From: Synergistaceae bacterium
GTDB lineage: Bacteria > Synergistota > Synergistia > Synergistales > Aminobacteriaceae
Reading direction: 5' to 3'
Length of the DNA stretch: 9,888 bases
NCBI GenBank assembly: GCA_017394925.1
Contig: JAFPWQ010000158.1
Coordinates: 1 to 9,888 of the forward strand
Below, piece after piece: positions 1 to 6,806 of this stretch (the stretch's first letter is position 1; every line of letters starts with the position of its first letter). The notes under the pieces are model-generated. The model saw nothing but the letters and a program-made list of their open reading frames with translations. It made no database searches and was not told where the DNA came from. Made by a program: the position numbers and the translations under genes.

Positions 1-1
1 A

Positions 2-451
2 AGGCTTGGGCGTTACAACGATAAATTACAGATTGCTCTTGAACTCTTTGACGTGAGGCTCATGATTGAACCTGATATTGCTGCCTCTGCTGCTCTTAAC
101 GCAACAGACGAAGAGATTGCGACAATGCAAAGGCTGTGCAGTGAAGTCGAAGAGATTCATCATTCAGGAGGAGACACGCTGAGAAAAGACACGGAACTTC
201 ACACGATGATTGCGAAGAGCGGCAAGAACAGAGTAGTTCAGGAAATGATTCCGTTAATTGCTTCGGCTGTATATACATCAATGAACGTAACGAACAGGCA
301 GTTAATCGAACAGGGTATCGAGGCACATAAAAATATTGTTGAGGCAATAGCAAGTCATGATTCAGAGGGTGCGAGGTGTGCAATGATTGAACACTTTGCA
401 TGTAATCGTAGGATGATTTTAGACATGATGAAGGCAAAAGCAAAAAGCTAA
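2..451 (+). CDS. GntR/FadR-family transcriptional regulator, FCD ligand-binding domain, 5'-truncated by window edge
   Basis: The reading frame is open from the first base, so this is the C-terminal part of a gene that starts outside the window; the first full codon is at 2. The GTG at 53 is an internal valine of the DVRLMIEP segment, which in FadR-subfamily proteins opens the effector-binding FCD domain. The four usual metal/ligand positions of FCD domains are visible: Asp (188-190) and His (200-202) in the DTELH motif, His in EAHKNI, and His in IEHF near the end. The DNA-binding winged helix is missing because of the window edge. Such regulators commonly repress sugar-acid operons. In E. coli the FadR-type protein RspR (YdfH) represses rspAB, and rspA- and rspB-like genes lie directly downstream here. 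Inference: it senses a hexonate or its product and controls the promoter at 479-507. The actual effector is not readable from the sequence. Confidence 0.9.
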   Translation, partial: RLGRYNDKLQIALELFDVRLMIEPDIAASAALNATDEEIATMQRLCSEVEEIHHSGGDTLRKDTELHTMIAKSGKNRVVQEMIPLIASAVYTSMNVTNRQLIEQGIEAHKNIVEAIASHDSEGARCAMIEHFACNRRMILDMMKAKAKS

Positions 452-478
452 AATACTTTCCAGATATATAGAAACACA

Positions 479-507
479 TTGACACTCACCATAAATTAAT
501 ATAATAT
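479..507 (+). promoter_or_regulatory. Sigma-70-type promoter for the sugar-acid operon
   Basis: A perfect -35 hexamer TTGACA lies at 479-484. Downstream there is either TAATAT at 502-507 (17-base spacer) or a perfect TATAAT at 500-505 (15-base spacer), in an AT-rich stretch. It sits between the stop of the regulator gene and the first catabolic gene and points into the operon. A start near 512-515 would give a leader of about 60 bases. No other good promoter was seen upstream of the later genes, so this is probably the main operon promoter. Confidence 0.72.
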
Positions 508-513
508 TCACAC

Positions 514-529
514 TATCCAAATATCCAAA
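514..529 (+). repeat. Tandem direct repeat of the octamer TATCCAAA (two perfect copies)
   Basis: TATCCAAA occurs at 514-521 and again, with no gap, at 522-529. It lies just past the -10 element, around the predicted transcription start. The position would suit a repressor site, but FadR-family operators are usually short inverted repeats, which this is not. Its role is unknown and it may be a chance low-complexity repeat. Confidence 0.55.
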
Positions 530-562
530 ACGTAGAATGATTCACAAAAATTAAATTACTGC

Positions 563-570
563 GGAGGTGG
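563..570 (+). promoter_or_regulatory. Ribosome binding site that fixes the rspA-like start at TTG 576
   Basis: GGAGGTGG lies at 563-570, a strong Shine-Dalgarno match. A longer frame opens at a GTG at 567, but that codon lies inside the Shine-Dalgarno itself and cannot be the start. The next start codon in frame is TTG at 576, five bases after the site, and the resulting N-terminus (MPVTIRDVKV) matches the usual beginning of the family. Confidence 0.75.
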
Positions 571-575
571 TTTTA

Positions 576-1823
576 TTGCCCGTTACTATCCGTGATGTAA
601 AAGTTATCTGCACAGCCCCTGAAGGAATTAATCTTCTTGTTGTCCGTGTAGATACGAGTGAGCCGGGACTTTATGGTCTTGGGTGCGGAACGTTTGCGTA
701 CCGTCATTTGGCCGTTAAGCTGGTTGTCGAAGAGTACCTGAAGCCTTTACTCGTTGGACGTGATGCGGAATCCATTGAAGAATTATGGCAGCTCATGAAT
801 CAAAATGGCTACTGGAGAAACGGACCGATTGAGAATAACGCAATAGCCGGTGTAGACATGGCATTGTGGGATATTAAAGGCAAACTCGCAAAGATGCCTT
901 TGTACCAGTTATTCGGCGGCAAAGTTCGTGAGGCCGTTGCTGTTTATCGTCATGCGGACGGAAATAATCTCGATGAGTTATGCGCGAACATTCAGAAGTA
1001 TGTTGACCTTGGCGTGAAGACAATTCGCGTTCAATGCGGCGGCTATGGCGGAGGAGGTTATTCACATGCTCCCGTTGGAACACCTGCGAATGCTCCTGAC
1101 GGCGTTTATCTTGATTCACGAAAATATATCTCTCAGACAGTGAAGATGATTGAAGGAGTGCGTGAGAGATTCGGAGACACAATCGGAATCGTTCATGACG
1201 TTCACGAGAGAATAGCTCCTCCTGACGCAGTGAGACTCGCAAAAGCACTTGAACCTTTTAATCTTACCTTCCTTGAAGACCCCGTACAGCTCGAACAGAC
1301 AGAATATATTAAGCGAATCAGAGAGTGTTCATCGATTCCAATCGCAGAAGGTGAACTCTTCAATAATCCGTACGAATGGCGCAATCTGATTCAGGAAAGA
1401 CTCATCGATTATATTCGCGTACACATAACACAAATCGGAGGAATAACCCCCGCAAGAAAACTTCAGTTATTCGCAGAGCAGTACGGTGTGAGAACAGCAT
1501 GGCACGGTCCCGGTGATATGTCGCCTCTTGCACATGCCGCGAATATTCACATTGATATTGCCGCGCGTAACTTCGGGGTTCAGGAATGGTCCGGGATTGA
1601 GCCGCCTAATTTCGTTATTCAGGAACTCAGAGCAAATCATGGGGCACTGCTTGATGTATTTCCGGGTCTCCCCGAATACAAAGACGGTTATGTTTATCCG
1701 AACGATAAGCCGGGATTAGGAGTTGATATTGACGAAGAAGAAGCGAAGAAGTATCCGTGCAGAAATGACGTTACGACATGGACACAGACAAGAAATTACG
1801 ATGGTTCACTTGTAACACCGTAA
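576..1823 (+). CDS. rspA: RspA-type D-mannonate/D-gluconate dehydratase (enolase superfamily, ManD subgroup)
   Basis: This predicted cytoplasmic enzyme of 415 residues, the usual ManD length, would dehydrate D-mannonate and/or D-gluconate to 2-keto-3-deoxygluconate using Mg2+. The N-terminal capping domain covers about residues 1-120 (APEGINL, GLYGLG), followed by the enolase-type barrel. Expected metal ligands are Asp208 (in HDVHER, with His210), Glu234 (in FLEDP) and Glu260 (in GELF). His310 in WHGPGDMSP is the expected catalytic histidine. The glycine-rich loop at about 153-170 and the Trp-containing C-terminus (TWTQ) also fit. Characterised ManD-subgroup members fall into efficient D-mannonate dehydratases and low-efficiency enzymes found in L-gulonate/L-idonate loci. 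The neighbouring RspB-like dehydrogenase and SDR favour the second class, but this is inference. The start is TTG, chosen from the ribosome binding site. It is the first gene after the operon promoter, and the next gene starts 26 bases downstream. Confidence 0.93.
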   Translation: MPVTIRDVKVICTAPEGINLLVVRVDTSEPGLYGLGCGTFAYRHLAVKLVVEEYLKPLLVGRDAESIEELWQLMNQNGYWRNGPIENNAIAGVDMALWDIKGKLAKMPLYQLFGGKVREAVAVYRHADGNNLDELCANIQKYVDLGVKTIRVQCGGYGGGGYSHAPVGTPANAPDGVYLDSRKYISQTVKMIEGVRERFGDTIGIVHDVHERIAPPDAVRLAKALEPFNLTFLEDPVQLEQTEYIKRIRECSSIPIAEGELFNNPYEWRNLIQERLIDYIRVHITQIGGITPARKLQLFAEQYGVRTAWHGPGDMSPLAHAANIHIDIAARNFGVQEWSGIEPPNFVIQELRANHGALLDVFPGLPEYKDGYVYPNDKPGLGVDIDEEEAKKYPCRNDVTTWTQTRNYDGSLVTP

Positions 1824-1838
1824 GAATATGAGAGGAGG
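1820..1838 (+). promoter_or_regulatory. rspA/dctP1 junction block carrying the dctP1 ribosome binding site
   Basis: The stop TAA is followed by GAAT, two variable bases and GAGAGGAGG (AGGAGG at 1833-1838). The same arrangement recurs at 2854-2872, with 17 of 19 positions identical. Spacing to the GTG start at 1850 is 11 bases, longer than the usual 5-9. Confidence 0.6.
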
Positions 1839-1849
1839 TAAATTTAATC

Positions 1850-2857
1850 GTGAGTAAGAAATCACTTGCTGCTGTAATGGCTGTTCTCGCGCTTGTACTC
1901 TGCGGAATGAGCATATACAAAGACAGCAGGCTTGCAGAGAATGCAGACGGAACTATTGTTCTGAGAATGGCACAGACTTCATCGGAGAACGGTGCAATAG
2001 GTCAGACGATGAATCTATTTGCGGATAAGATATTCAAGGCAACTAACGGACGCTATAAGATTGAGACGTATCATAACGGTCAGTTAGGCGGCGAAATTGA
2101 TACGATAGAAGGCTGCCAGATGAATACGATCGATATTGCAGTCGTGAATCAGTCAACGCTGGGGAATTTCATCCGTGAGTTTCAGGCACTCGATATTCCG
2201 TATTTGATCACGTCAACGAAACAGGCTGATGCTGTCTTCATGGGCAGTATAGGCGAAGAGTTCCTGAAGAAATTATCAGGCGTTCAGATTTACGGTTTAA
2301 GCGTATGGGAATCAGGTTTCAGGAATTTAACGAACAGCGTACACCCGGTTAATTCACTTGCAGATGTCAAAGGCTTAAAGATCCGCACAATGGAGAATAA
2401 GATTCACATTGCCTTCTGGAAAGAAATGGGAGCAGACGCAACTCCGATGTCATGGGGAGAAGCATACACGGCATTACAGCAGGGAGCATTGGACGGACAA
2501 GAAAATCCTTCACTTGTCATTCTCACAAACAACGTTGCACAGGTCAATAAATACCTCGCTGTTACTGAACATGCATACTCAACTGTATTTCTCATCATGA
2601 GCCCGGTTACATGGGCATCACTCGGAAGTGAATATCAGAAAATTTTCATGGACGTAATGAAAGAATGCGATGTATCAGAACGTGAACTTAGCAGAAAAAT
2701 GGATGCTGAAGCGATCGGAAAGCTCGCAGAACAGGGAATGAATGCAACATATCCGGATAAGCAGGAGTTCGTGAAGGCAGGAGCAAATCTCTATGCTCAA
2801 TGGGAAGCTGAATACGGCGACATGATTACGCGTATTCGTCAGCTTGGCAATCAGTAA
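1850..2857 (+). CDS. dctP: TRAP transporter substrate-binding protein DctP (system 1)
   Basis: This is the extracytoplasmic solute receptor of a tripartite ATP-independent periplasmic transporter, 335 residues long. An N-terminal hydrophobic segment (about residues 5-22) after KK serves as signal peptide or anchor. Family landmarks include GQLGGEID (Glu82), SGFRNLTN (Arg158), LKIRTMEN (Arg179), TALQQGALDGQENP (Asn219) and an aromatic/hydrophobic C-terminal helix. By comparison with SiaP-type receptors, Arg158, Arg179 and Asn219 sit where the substrate carboxylate is bound, so an organic or sugar acid is the expected ligand. It starts at GTG 1850 and is followed 27 bases later by its small membrane subunit. 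It is clearly diverged from the second DctP in this window, which has ACENAV where this one has GQENP, so the two may prefer different acids. A Cys at residue 18 follows Leu, which is a poor lipobox, so lipoprotein anchoring is doubtful. Confidence 0.93.
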   Translation: MSKKSLAAVMAVLALVLCGMSIYKDSRLAENADGTIVLRMAQTSSENGAIGQTMNLFADKIFKATNGRYKIETYHNGQLGGEIDTIEGCQMNTIDIAVVNQSTLGNFIREFQALDIPYLITSTKQADAVFMGSIGEEFLKKLSGVQIYGLSVWESGFRNLTNSVHPVNSLADVKGLKIRTMENKIHIAFWKEMGADATPMSWGEAYTALQQGALDGQENPSLVILTNNVAQVNKYLAVTEHAYSTVFLIMSPVTWASLGSEYQKIFMDVMKECDVSERELSRKMDAEAIGKLAEQGMNATYPDKQEFVKAGANLYAQWEAEYGDMITRIRQLGNQ

Positions 2858-2872
2858 GAATGAGAGAGGAGG
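2854..2872 (+). promoter_or_regulatory. dctP1/dctQ1 junction block carrying the dctQ1 ribosome binding site
   Basis: This is the second copy of the block seen at 1820-1838: stop TAA, GAAT, two variable bases, then GAGAGGAGG (AGGAGG at 2867-2872). Spacing to ATG 2885 is 12 bases, again long. Confidence 0.6.
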
Positions 2873-2884
2873 CTTAAATCTGAA

Positions 2885-3364
2885 ATGGAAAAATTTATTG
2901 AGTGCTTCAGGAAAATTCAGAGGGTCAACAGGATAATAATAGCTCTTGCTCTTCTGGCCATGATTGCCGTTGTATTCCTTCAGACTTTCTGCAGGTTCGT
3001 TATCTTTCAGAGTTTAACGTGGTCCGAAGAATTATCGCGTTATCTCTTCGTTGTCGTTATCGTTCTGGGAATTAATCTTGCGGCTACGGATAAATTGTTC
3101 GTGAGAATCGAAATCATTGACGGTTATCTGGGCAAAGGTGCGAGATTCATTCTTGATGTGATTCGCAAACTCGTTGCAATGTATGTCAGTGCAGTATTCG
3201 TTTACAGCGGATTTCAGCTCGTCAGAATCGGAAGCTATCAGATAAGTCCGGCAATGAGTATCCCGATGAGCTTATTATACGCGACAATCTTAATCGGCTT
3301 CGTTCTGAACTTCATAGCATTATATATAGATGCATATCAGCATTTCACAAAGGAGGAAGAATAA
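2885..3364 (+). CDS. dctQ: TRAP transporter small membrane subunit DctQ (system 1)
   Basis: This 159-residue inner-membrane protein has four predicted hydrophobic helices (about residues 17-36, 49-67, 88-110 and 126-148), the DctQ topology. Typical family segments are present: FCRFV...LTWSEELSRYLFV between helices 1 and 2, and the SPAMSIPMSLLYA stretch before helix 4. DctQ pairs with DctM to form the membrane part that receives substrate from DctP, driven by a sodium or proton gradient. The C-terminal codons (KEEE) double as the Shine-Dalgarno of dctM1, whose ATG follows the TAA stop with no gap, so the two are probably translationally coupled. Assignment rests on topology, motifs and position; the small subunit itself is poorly conserved. 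Confidence 0.9.
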   Translation: MEKFIECFRKIQRVNRIIIALALLAMIAVVFLQTFCRFVIFQSLTWSEELSRYLFVVVIVLGINLAATDKLFVRIEIIDGYLGKGARFILDVIRKLVAMYVSAVFVYSGFQLVRIGSYQISPAMSIPMSLLYATILIGFVLNFIALYIDAYQHFTKEEE

Positions 3365-4645
3365 ATGAGTCCTTCATCTGCAATGATGATAGTCCTGCTT
3401 GTGTGTATGGTTCTGGGTCTCGAAATCACATGGGCATTAGGTCTTGCATGCGTAACTGCTGTACTGTTAGACCCAAAATTAACGTTTGTTCTCATTGCAC
3501 AGAGAATATTTGCGAATTCCAACAGCTTCTCAATGTTAGCGATACCGGCCTTCATGTTAGCAGGCGATATTATGTCGAAGGGCGGACTGTCAAAACGTCT
3601 TGTTGCGTTTGCTGATGCTCTTGTAGGCTGGATCTCAGGAGGCATATCACTCGTATCAATCGTAGCGTGTACGTTCTTTGCGGCAATTTCAGGTTCATCG
3701 GTTGCAACTACTGCGGCAATCGGCGGTCTCATGTACCCTGAGATGACAAAGCGCGGTTATCCTGAGAGTTATGCGGCGGCAGTTCAGGCAATCGGCGGTA
3801 CATTGGGAATCGTAATTCCTCCGAGCATTGTTCTGGTCATTTATGGAAACATCACGGAGACCGATGTAGGCGCGTTACTCATGGCCGGAATTATTCCAGG
3901 AATATTATGCTGTGTGTTCTTATGCGTGTATGCATACTTCAAGGCGAAAAAACAGAATTTCCCGAAGGCAGATAATTTTTCGTTCGTGAGATTCTTAGTG
4001 TCATTCAAGGATGCAGTGTGGGCGTTAATCATGCCGATTATCATTCTCGGCGGCATCTATGCAGGTATATTCACACCGACAGAATCAGCTGTTGTTGCTG
4101 TCGTTTACGGCTTTATCGTGTGCCTTGCGATTTACCGTGAAATTTCGCTCAAATCAATATGGAAGATAATCGAGAGTACAGCTGTCGGAACTGCAAATTT
4201 GATGATACTCGTTGTAACTGCTCAGATGTTCGGCTGGTTAATCTCGTACTATCAGATACCTCAGGCCGTAACGGAATACATGTTAGCGTTCGTGTCGAAT
4301 AAATATATTTTCTGGGTAATAGTAATTATATTGCTTACGATATGCGGAATGTTCCTTGAAGTAGGAGCTACGAATTTGATTCTCGGTCCGATCCTTGCAC
4401 CCATAGCGGCGGCGTTCGGAATTCATCCCGTACATTTCGGTTTAGTCTTCGTGTTCCTTCTCGCAATGGGACAGGCAACACCTCCGTTCGGGACATGCAT
4501 GTTCGTGGCGTGCGGAATAAGTCATCAGTCAGTCGGAAGCGTCTCGAAGTATCTTGTGCCGTTCGTACTCGTTGAGATTGCATGTGCGGCACTGTTTGCG
4601 TTCGTTCCGGCATTGTCTACGTTCCTTCCGTCAATTGTGGGTTAA
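3365..4645 (+). CDS. dctM: TRAP transporter large membrane subunit DctM (system 1)
   Basis: This 426-residue polytopic membrane protein, about 12 hydrophobic helices, is the transport channel of TRAP system 1. Family landmarks in order are AQRIFANSNSFSMLAIPAF (45-63), FAAISGSSVATTAAIG (105-120), MTKRGYP (127-133), GGTLGIVIPPS (144-154), GGIYAGIFTPTESA (229-242), and GIHPVHFGLVF followed by GQATPPFG near 352-376. The repeated-domain layout with two re-entrant regions (around SGSSVATT and GQATPP) is typical of the ion transporter superfamily. The ATG directly abuts the dctQ1 stop, with AAGGAGG inside the dctQ1 end as ribosome binding site. The C-terminal segment (ALFAFVPALSTFLP) is partly echoed in the 81 bases after the stop codon. 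Confidence 0.95.
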   Translation: MSPSSAMMIVLLVCMVLGLEITWALGLACVTAVLLDPKLTFVLIAQRIFANSNSFSMLAIPAFMLAGDIMSKGGLSKRLVAFADALVGWISGGISLVSIVACTFFAAISGSSVATTAAIGGLMYPEMTKRGYPESYAAAVQAIGGTLGIVIPPSIVLVIYGNITETDVGALLMAGIIPGILCCVFLCVYAYFKAKKQNFPKADNFSFVRFLVSFKDAVWALIMPIIILGGIYAGIFTPTESAVVAVVYGFIVCLAIYREISLKSIWKIIESTAVGTANLMILVVTAQMFGWLISYYQIPQAVTEYMLAFVSNKYIFWVIVIILLTICGMFLEVGATNLILGPILAPIAAAFGIHPVHFGLVFVFLLAMGQATPPFGTCMFVACGISHQSVGSVSKYLVPFVLVEIACAALFAFVPALSTFLPSIVG

Positions 4646-4726
4646 ATATCATGGGACAGTCTGCGAATTATATCTGCATATTTTATTCTTGCGGTACTGT
4701 TCGCGTTTGTCCCTTCAGCAGATTAG
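4646..4726 (+). pseudogene. Possible relic of another dctM C-terminus
   Basis: The 99-base gap between dctM1 and the next gene continues in the dctM1 frame for 26 codons after the stop and ends at TAG 4724-4726. Its last part reads AVLFAFVPSAD, resembling AALFAFVPALS of DctM1. Over 27 bases (about 4691-4717 versus 4587-4613) 21 positions match, and most differences are silent third-position changes, which suggests an old coding copy rather than chance. No start codon or ribosome binding site of its own was seen. It could be the tail of a paralogous dctM left by recombination or deletion, or part of an ancestral longer end. The match is short, so the call is tentative. Confidence 0.4.
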
Positions 4727-4744
4727 TATTAAGGAGATGCAATT

Positions 4745-5782
4745 ATGAGTAATATGATGAAAGAAGTATGTGTAGTTGAGCCTCATAAATTTGAAGTCCG
4801 CGAAGTTCCCATACCTGAACCCAAAGCAGGCGAGGTATTGATTCAGATGAAGGCCGCCGGTGTATGCGGAAGCGATCATCATCTGTATCACGGCCTCAAT
4901 CCGAACTCAACATATCCCCGTATACCCGGACATGAGAACGCCGGAATAGTCGCAAAACTCGGTGAAGGTGTCGACAACGTGAAAATTGGAGACCATATCA
5001 TCGTAGATCTGCTCTCGTCATGCGGTCATTGCTGGCAGTGTACACACGGACGCAAGAACGTATGCGAGACCGTGAAAGTTCGCGGCTCAGGTGTAGACGG
5101 CGGCTGGAGAGAATATTTCATTGCACCGGCCAAAGAGGTCTACAAGATTTCGGACTCAGTCAAATGGGAAGACGCAGCACTCGTTGAACCCTTTGCGATC
5201 GGCTCACACTGCACAGGAAGAGGCAGAGTTAATGCAGATGATACAGTGTTCATTCTGGGAACGGGCACAATCGGCTCAATTATTCTTCAGGCATGCAAGG
5301 CAAAAGGTGCTAAGACCGTCATATGCTGTGATGTAAGCGACTCATCACTCGAACGCGCAAAAGGTTACGGAGCTGACTACGTGATTAACTCAAAGAATGA
5401 AGACATAGTTGCGCGCATAAAAGAGATAACCGGCGGTCATGGCTGCACAGTTGCATTTGACTCTGCATGTTTTCCGGGATCACTTGCGTTATGTCTGCAG
5501 TTCGGGATTCTCTGCAATGCCGGCCGCATGGTTCCTATGGGATTCAGCACAAAGTTTGAAGACATTTCACAAGCCATGATTAACACGAGAGAGCTTGATA
5601 TTATTGGCTCAAGAATGTCTCAGGATGCATTTGTCCCGACGATTAAGAACATGGAAGCCGGAAAATATATCACGAAGGGAATCGCGACAACGTTCATTAA
5701 GTTCAGCGAGATTGAAAAAGTCTTTTATCTCATGGATCATCCTAACGACAGCGCAAAGAAAATGGTCATATTATTTGACTAG
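4745..5782 (+). CDS. rspB: RspB-type zinc-dependent sugar-acid/polyol dehydrogenase (MDR superfamily)
   Basis: This cytoplasmic NAD(P)-dependent oxidoreductase has 345 residues. Catalytic zinc ligands expected for the family are Cys41 (GVCGSD), His63 and Glu64 (PGHE), and Glu148 (VEPF). A structural zinc lobe is intact at Cys93, Cys96, Cys99 and Cys107. The Rossmann motif GTGTIG lies at 172-177. Compared from memory, it follows E. coli RspB closely along its length (AGVCGSD, YPR..GHE, SCGHCW.C, DGG..EY, DSACFP, GFS). RspB-like enzymes in hexonate loci have been assigned as L-gulonate 5-dehydrogenase, and L-idonate 5-dehydrogenases belong to the same superfamily. With the RspA-like dehydratase upstream, C5 oxidation of an imported hexonate is the likely job; the exact substrate is inferred. 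The ribosome binding site AAGGAG (4731-4736) lies eight bases before the ATG. The gene sits between the two TRAP systems. Confidence 0.9.
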   Translation: MSNMMKEVCVVEPHKFEVREVPIPEPKAGEVLIQMKAAGVCGSDHHLYHGLNPNSTYPRIPGHENAGIVAKLGEGVDNVKIGDHIIVDLLSSCGHCWQCTHGRKNVCETVKVRGSGVDGGWREYFIAPAKEVYKISDSVKWEDAALVEPFAIGSHCTGRGRVNADDTVFILGTGTIGSIILQACKAKGAKTVICCDVSDSSLERAKGYGADYVINSKNEDIVARIKEITGGHGCTVAFDSACFPGSLALCLQFGILCNAGRMVPMGFSTKFEDISQAMINTRELDIIGSRMSQDAFVPTIKNMEAGKYITKGIATTFIKFSEIEKVFYLMDHPNDSAKKMVILFD

Positions 5783-5800
5783 TTTATATTTTAATTTTAC

Positions 5801-5806
5801 AGGAGG
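5801..5806 (+). promoter_or_regulatory. Ribosome binding site that fixes the dctP2 start at ATG 5814
   Basis: AGGAGG lies seven bases before ATG 5814. The open frame extends upstream to about 5595 inside the rspB-like gene, but only the ATG at 5814 gives a clean signal peptide and has a ribosome binding site. Confidence 0.85.
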
Positions 5807-5813
5807 TTTCACC

Positions 5814-6794
5814 ATGAAAAAAGTTTTAGCGGCATTTTTGTTTCTCGTTCTCTCAGTAACATCGGCATATGCAGCCCGTCCAATAAGATTCACAATGTCA
5901 TTGGGCGACAATGAGCAGTCGAATTACTACAAGGGAGCAATGGCAATCGTTGAGGCAGTGAAGGAAGCCACAGACGGAAGAATCGTAATCAACGTACGCG
6001 CAGGAGGCACACTCGGAGGAGAAGCTGATACTCTCGACATGGCCATACAGGGAGATCTGGACATTGCAACGTGTGCTAACTCTGTCCTTGCGAATTACAT
6101 TCCTGAAATGGCAATACTGGATCAGGCGTTCTTATGGGATTCACAGGCACAGGCAAACTACGCTGTCATGCATGAAGTCGGCGCATTGATCGCGAAGAAA
6201 GCAGAGCCTCACGGAATAAAAGTTATTGGTTATCTTGAGTCCGGCTTCCGTGATGTATTCTCAAAGCGTCCTGTCGAAAAGATTGAGGACTTTAACGGCT
6301 TAAAGATTCGTACGATGCAGAATCAGGGACAGCTTCAGGCGTTCACGTCATTCGGAGCTAACCCTATTGCACTTGCGGCAGGTGAACAGTTCACGGCATT
6401 ACAGCAGGGTACGATTGATGCATGTGAAAATGCTGTATCAAACTGCTGGATCAATAAGTTCTACGAGGCAGGCGTTAATTCAGTCATCAATACAAAGCAC
6501 TGTTTCGTGTATATCCCAATATGTATAAGCAATAACGCATGGAACAGAATCCCCGAAGAATTACGCGATAAGTTCCTTGCGGCAGTGCAGAAGGGATGCG
6601 AACAGCAGTGGGAATTTCTCAATGAAGCTAATAACGAAGCAATTGAACTCCTCAAAGGTGTAGGCGTGAAATTTTACGACATTGATATTGCCTCGCTCAA
6701 GGCAGCATACGCAGAGAAACAGAAAGCAGACGGCACAAGCTACGATCCTGAATGGGTTGCGGCAGTTGAGGCAGCAAGAGCAGCAGTGAAATAA
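5814..6794 (+). CDS. dctP: TRAP transporter substrate-binding protein DctP (system 2)
   Basis: This periplasmic solute receptor has 326 residues. A textbook signal peptide covers residues 1-20 (MKK, hydrophobic core, then SAYA with likely cleavage before ARPIRF). Family landmarks are GGTLGGEADT (Glu70), SGFRDVF (Arg146), LKIRTMQN (Arg166), TALQQGTIDACENAV (Asn206) and the C-terminal helices. The two arginines and the asparagine correspond to carboxylate-binding positions in known receptors, so the ligand should be an organic or sugar acid. It shares the LKIRTM and TALQQG motifs with the first DctP (including 17 identical bases in the TALQQG region near 2468 and 6393) but differs widely elsewhere, so this is an old paralogue, not a recent duplicate. 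It lies 31 bases after the rspB-like gene and 12 bases before its dctQ partner. Confidence 0.94.
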   Translation: MKKVLAAFLFLVLSVTSAYAARPIRFTMSLGDNEQSNYYKGAMAIVEAVKEATDGRIVINVRAGGTLGGEADTLDMAIQGDLDIATCANSVLANYIPEMAILDQAFLWDSQAQANYAVMHEVGALIAKKAEPHGIKVIGYLESGFRDVFSKRPVEKIEDFNGLKIRTMQNQGQLQAFTSFGANPIALAAGEQFTALQQGTIDACENAVSNCWINKFYEAGVNSVINTKHCFVYIPICISNNAWNRIPEELRDKFLAAVQKGCEQQWEFLNEANNEAIELLKGVGVKFYDIDIASLKAAYAEKQKADGTSYDPEWVAAVEAARAAVK

Positions 6795-6806
6795 CACACA
6801 CGAATC

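Noticed and set aside
53..451. GTG at 53 as start of a small 132-residue protein
   Set aside because: The frame is open to the first base and the residues before 53 fit the FCD domain lead-in, so it is the tail of a larger regulator.
96..485. Minus-strand frame opposite the regulator
   Set aside because: No ribosome binding site or recognisable domain; it mirrors the well-supported FCD domain coding strand.
3337..3732. Minus-strand 131-residue frame opposite dctM1
   Set aside because: Its low-complexity, Ala/Ile/Thr-rich composition is what antisense of a membrane protein gene gives; no family resemblance.
4680..4744. Separate promoter in front of the rspB-like gene
   Set aside because: TAGTAT at 4724 resembles a -10 element, but no -35 hexamer lies at 16-18 bases spacing.
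4554..4748. Small plus-strand frame across the dctM1/rspB gap
   Set aside because: It is out of frame with dctM1 and contains an out-of-frame repeat (CLRSFRH/CLRSFRQ) arising from DctM codons; no ribosome binding site.
5595..5813. N-terminal extension of dctP2 overlapping the rspB-like gene
   Set aside because: Those residues are an out-of-frame reading of the dehydrogenase. The ribosome binding site at 5801-5806 and the signal peptide place the start at 5814.
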